Shown one piece after another: positions 23,780 to 26,013 of a stretch of 26,013 nt of DNA. The position numbers and the translations under genes are program-made. The notes beneath the pieces are model-generated. The model saw nothing but the letters and a program-made list of their open reading frames with translations. It did not search any database and was not told where the DNA came from. Source of the stretch: SOKP01 sp048887165 (GTDB lineage: Archaea; Asgardarchaeota; Lokiarchaeia; Sigyniarchaeales; SOKP01); assembly GCA_048887165.1 (NCBI GenBank), contig JBHLJZ010000051.1:1-26013 (forward strand), given 5' to 3'. How positions within the stretch are numbered: the stretch's first letter is position 1; the number at the start of each line of letters is the position of its first letter.

Positions 23780-24853
23780 TTATAACTTAAAATAAAGTGC
23801 TCCTGCTACGGCAAAAGCAGAGGAACTTATTGAATCTGAAATTTTGGTTAGCTCTTCATAATTTAAAATATTTATGTACCCAAGATGTAATAAAGCTCTT
23901 CTAATTAAAAATTCAGCAGCGATTCCTGTTATAACAAAGGTTATGTCATCCTTAAATTCAGGAATCCTAGGTATTAGATCCGTTAAGAATTGCTGGATTT
24001 CAGTTGAGATTAATTCTAATTGTTTTTGATAGATATATTTTGCTATACTATTTAAATCATCTTTAGAAATAGTATCAATATCCATGCAAATAATTCTTGC
24101 TAAACGTGCATAACAATCATCGATAGATTTCGAACGGTTATCTGCAGTATCGTTTATGTATTCATCTTCAGAGATATTATACAAGATTCTATGGATATCA
24201 GAAACTAAAGCAAATTTTTCAAAAGAAATGCGTATAAATGATCCTTTATAAGGAACAAAATGGGAAATTGAGGGTATAGTAGCTCTTAAGCCTCCAGTAT
24301 AGATAAGTTCATGATTCATTAGTCTTTCGATATCGTTTTTGCCCTTAGCTACAGGAAGACTGTTTAATATCGGAATGATATCTATCGTAGTTGAACCTGC
24401 ATCGATTAAAATACACTTGGAAATAAAGTTACTTAAAAATATTGAAGTAGATACCCAATTTGCGCCTGAAATTGAAGCAAAATTTTTTTTAGCCTCTTCA
24501 TATGCTAGAAAATCTCCATTGTTGCTAATAAAACGTAATTTCTCTTGATCCAAAACTTGTGACAGAGCATTTAATATGATTAAAATCCCTTCTTTCTTCG
24601 TTTTAAAAGCGTCTGATAATTCTGCGGTAATAGCAATTGAGAAATAATTTATGTCCTTAATTTTTACTCTAGCCTTTTTTGTAATCTTTGATAAAACTCT
24701 ACTAAGCATATTTGGAATTCCATTTAAAGATTTTTCCCAAAATGGATAATATTCTATATATGAAAAAGAATCAATTATTTCTCCATTTTGAAAGTTCATT
24801 AATGCTGCCTTGGTATTTGCCCCACCAATATCCAATCCTAATATTGTTTTCAT
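23780..24853 (-). CDS. mfnF: MfnF-like methanofuran-precursor synthase (COG1548)
   Basis: 357 residues of the hydantoinase/oxoprolinase-like ASKHA fold. The phosphate loop is L-G-L-D-I-G-G-A-N-T-K-A-A at the N-terminus, the second is I-D-A-G-S-T-T-I-D-I-I-P-I near 156-168, and Y-T-G-G-L-R-A-T follows near 200. This set matches COG1548, annotated as an H4MPT-linked C1-pathway protein. Its characterised member MfnF joins the furan diphosphate to glutamyl-tyramine to make the methanofuran core. The length is slightly above the usual ~330. ATG at 24853; a weak AGAGGA lies about 20 bases upstream. Together with the next gene it implies methanofuran synthesis. Confidence 0.78.
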   Translation of the reverse strand: MKTILGLDIGGANTKAALMNFQNGEIIDSFSYIEYYPFWEKSLNGIPNMLSRVLSKITKKARVKIKDINYFSIAITAELSDAFKTKKEGILIILNALSQVLDQEKLRFISNNGDFLAYEEAKKNFASISGANWVSTSIFLSNFISKCILIDAGSTTIDIIPILNSLPVAKGKNDIERLMNHELIYTGGLRATIPSISHFVPYKGSFIRISFEKFALVSDIHRILYNISEDEYINDTADNRSKSIDDCYARLARIICMDIDTISKDDLNSIAKYIYQKQLELISTEIQQFLTDLIPRIPEFKDDITFVITGIAAEFLIRRALLHLGYINILNYEELTKISDSISSSAFAVAGALYFKL

Positions 24854-24889
24854 TAGTATTATAATTAATAGTCCTCTATATTAGTTTTT

Positions 24890-24900
24890 AAAAAAAATAA
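24890..24900 (-). terminator. Oligo-T terminator after the third SECIS
   Basis: On the minus strand TTATTTTTTTT follows the closing helix of the SECIS by 2 bases. A run of eight T is a normal archaeal terminator and would end the small selenoprotein transcript just past its SECIS, before mfnF. Confidence 0.55.
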
Positions 24901-24901
24901 G

Positions 24902-24973
24902 AACCCCGAATCCTTTGCAAGGATAATCCTCCAATAACTAAAGTTTTTTTATTGGAATCATTTTTACGGGTTA
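24902..24973 (-). promoter_or_regulatory. Third SECIS element (small CxxU selenoprotein)
   Basis: Minus strand, 5' to 3': closing helix AACCC/GGGTT (24972-24968 with 24906-24902); core ATGA (24961-24958); helix TCCAATAA/TTATTGGA (8 bp); apical loop opening A-A-A-A-A-C; 3' core G-G-A-T; then an extra hairpin ATCCTT-GCA-AAGGAT before the closing helix. It has the same parts in the same order as the two selD SECIS elements, with unrelated stem sequences. It begins at the last codons of the upstream frame, as close to the stop as in selD. Confidence 0.8.
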
Positions 24974-25155
24974 TAAATTAATGCTTTTAATAAAGAATTG
25001 ATGAATACTCCTCATGGTAAACATGATTCATTATCTGTATTTAAGTTTGAGACTATAATGGTCAGTGTTATTGCAATAGCCGTTATCGAAGCTAAAAGGA
25101 TGATTGCTAAAATTATTCTTTTTCTCTGTCGTGAATTTTTGATCATCTTTAACAT
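24964..25155 (-). CDS. Candidate small membrane selenoprotein with C-L-P-U motif
   Basis: ATG at 25155 to TAA at 24966-24964: 63 residues if the UGA at 25014-25012 is read as selenocysteine (residue 48). The N-terminus is basic (K-N-S-R-Q-R-K-R, residues 6-13). One membrane helix follows at ~14-36, then a polar linker ending E-S-C-L-P-U-G and a 15-residue amphipathic tail. C-x-x-U-G is the redox motif form seen in Rdx-type selenoproteins such as SelW, but no full thioredoxin fold fits in this length. The positive-inside rule puts the motif outside the cell. A SECIS overlaps the stop, and a TATA box lies at 25233-25244. It does not match any selenoprotein family I know. If UGA is a stop, the product is 47 residues and the SECIS would have no purpose. 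Confidence 0.68.
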
Positions 25156-25232
25156 TATTGGAAATTATTTAAATCAAGAATATTATTTCTCATTAATATA
25201 AAAATATTTCAGATTAAAATTAAGACAAATGC

Positions 25233-25244
25233 GAATATAAATAG
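25233..25244 (-). promoter_or_regulatory. TATA box for the small selenoprotein gene
   Basis: On the minus strand CTATTTATATTC, about 80 bases before the ATG. Transcription is expected to begin near 25212, giving a leader of about 55 bases. Together with the oligo-T at 24890-24900 it outlines a single-gene transcript of about 320 bases. Confidence 0.45.
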
Positions 25245-25367
25245 TTTTACAAAATTGTTAACTAAATTTACAAAATCTTTAAATCACTGAATCTAAATAG
25301 AGGGATTTACTAAAAGAGTCTGTTAGCTTATTAATTTTTGAATTAAACTAGAAGATTTTGAAATTAA

Positions 25368-26013
25368 TTAGGAATATATTACTTTTAGAAGTGATATTAT
25401 TTGATCGAGATTTTCTCCTGTTAAAGCATTAGTTAAGTAATATTCTCCTTGTTTTAAATCTAACTTATTCTTTAGATAATCAATCTCAGAAGAACTAGCT
25501 AAATCTTTCTTGTTTAAAACAATAATAATTTCAATTTTACCTTCTTTAGAAAAGTTTTCCTTAACTTCATTAAATAACTCAATTTGAGAATCAACTGAGT
25601 ATCCACATGCAGGGGTAGGATCAAAAACAAAAATAATTCGGTCAGAAATAAGCCTTAAAGCTAAAATAGCTTGTAGTTCTATGTTATTTCGTTTTGACAT
25701 TGGGCGATCTAATATTCCTGGAGTATCCATACACTGCAATTTGATCTTATCAAATCTTCGTTCAATTTCTAAATGACCTAATATTAATTGCTTAGTCGTA
25801 AAGGGATATTCTTGTACTTCTATTTTTTTATTTGTTGATATATTTTTTACTAAACTACTTTTACCGACATTTGGATATCCTGCAAAAACTACCATCGGCA
25901 AAGTATAGTCGATTGAAGGAATTTCCCTTAATTTTCCTCTAATATTATTTAAATATTCAAGATTATTATTTTGTTTATTCAAAATAGAAGAAATTCTACC
26001 AAAAGCAGCTCTT
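25368..26013 (-). CDS. nog1: NOG1-family GTP-binding protein (5'-truncated by the window)
   Basis: The frame is open to the window edge; the visible 214 codons are the GTPase domain of a NOG1-type (large ribosomal subunit biogenesis) GTPase. G1 is A-G-Y-P-N-V-G-K-S-S, and the G2/effector region E-Y-P-F-T-T-K is the NOG1/OBG signature. G3 is D-T-P-G-I-L-D-R-P, followed by the NOG1-typical Q-A-I-L-A-L-R and F-D-P-T-P-A-C-G-Y-S. G4 is N-K-K-D. A TTG at 25982 is not the start, because upstream codons (A-A-F-G-R-I-S-S-I-L) continue the family's N-terminal helical part. The protein ends soon after the G domain, as in archaeal members. It works in the cytoplasm on 50S assembly. Confidence 0.88.
   Translation of the reverse strand, partial: RAAFGRISSILNKQNNNLEYLNNIRGKLREIPSIDYTLPMVVFAGYPNVGKSSLVKNISTNKKIEVQEYPFTTKQLILGHLEIERRFDKIKLQCMDTPGILDRPMSKRNNIELQAILALRLISDRIIFVFDPTPACGYSVDSQIELFNEVKENFSKEGKIEIIIVLNKKDLASSSEIDYLKNKLDLKQGEYYLTNALTGENLDQIISLLKVIYS

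Noticed and set aside
24998..25201. A 67-residue plus-strand frame starting ATG at 24998.
   Set aside because: It lies antisense to the better-supported small selenoprotein gene and its codons mirror that gene's membrane helix. No ribosome site or family is seen.

Overview
The window looks like a chromosomal piece of an AT-rich archaeon, most plausibly an Asgard archaeon of the Lokiarchaeota type. The pointers are TATA-box promoters with short leaders, an archaeal eS30 ribosomal protein, an intron-bearing tRNA-Trp, a NOG1-type GTPase, methanofuran-biosynthesis genes, and many proteins with eukaryote-like parts (LRR, TPR, HEAT, MIT-like, CD36-like, zinc ribbons). The strongest pointer is selenocysteine coding with eukaryote-like SECIS elements. 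Such elements have been reported for Lokiarchaeota (Mariotti and colleagues, 2016).

Layout. 1-3604: the tail of an unknown gene, a flavodoxin, tRNA-Trp with a 29-nt intron, two tandem paralogous membrane proteins, two zinc-ribbon proteins, and eS30, which seems to start at ATT. 3622-9255: a large TPR protein, a MIT-like/zinc-ribbon protein, a PIG-L deacetylase, an LRR protein, and a winged-helix regulator. 9325-12718: a perfect palindromic operator over the promoter of two tandem CD36-like membrane proteins whose last ~150 residues are encoded by 435 identical bases. 12728-14230: a conserved unknown protein and a CinA-like/MoCF domain protein. 14237-18608: two selD genes, each with an in-frame UGA at codon 19 and a SECIS directly after the stop, flanking a membrane-fused esterase. 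18735-21725: a HEAT/coiled-coil protein with a beta-sandwich-like C-terminus and an unexplained N-terminal open extension. 21839-22911: a pair of MaoC/HadA-like hot-dog dehydratases. 23033-24853: mfnE and mfnF of methanofuran synthesis. 24902-25155: a previously unannotated 63-residue candidate selenoprotein with a C-L-P-U motif, followed by a third SECIS. 25368-26013: NOG1, running off the window.

How the genes fit together. Selenophosphate synthetase supplies the selenium donor for Sec-tRNA, and both copies need Sec themselves. mfnE/mfnF imply the H4MPT/methanofuran C1 (archaeal Wood-Ljungdahl) branch. In other archaea that branch uses Sec-containing hydrogenase and formylmethanofuran dehydrogenase subunits, so the two themes fit one hydrogen/formate-linked anaerobic metabolism.

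The most novel items are the small CxxU selenoprotein with its SECIS, the shared extra hairpin in all three SECIS elements, and the CD36-like tandem pair with its operator. All function calls rest on reading the sequence only; no searches were run.
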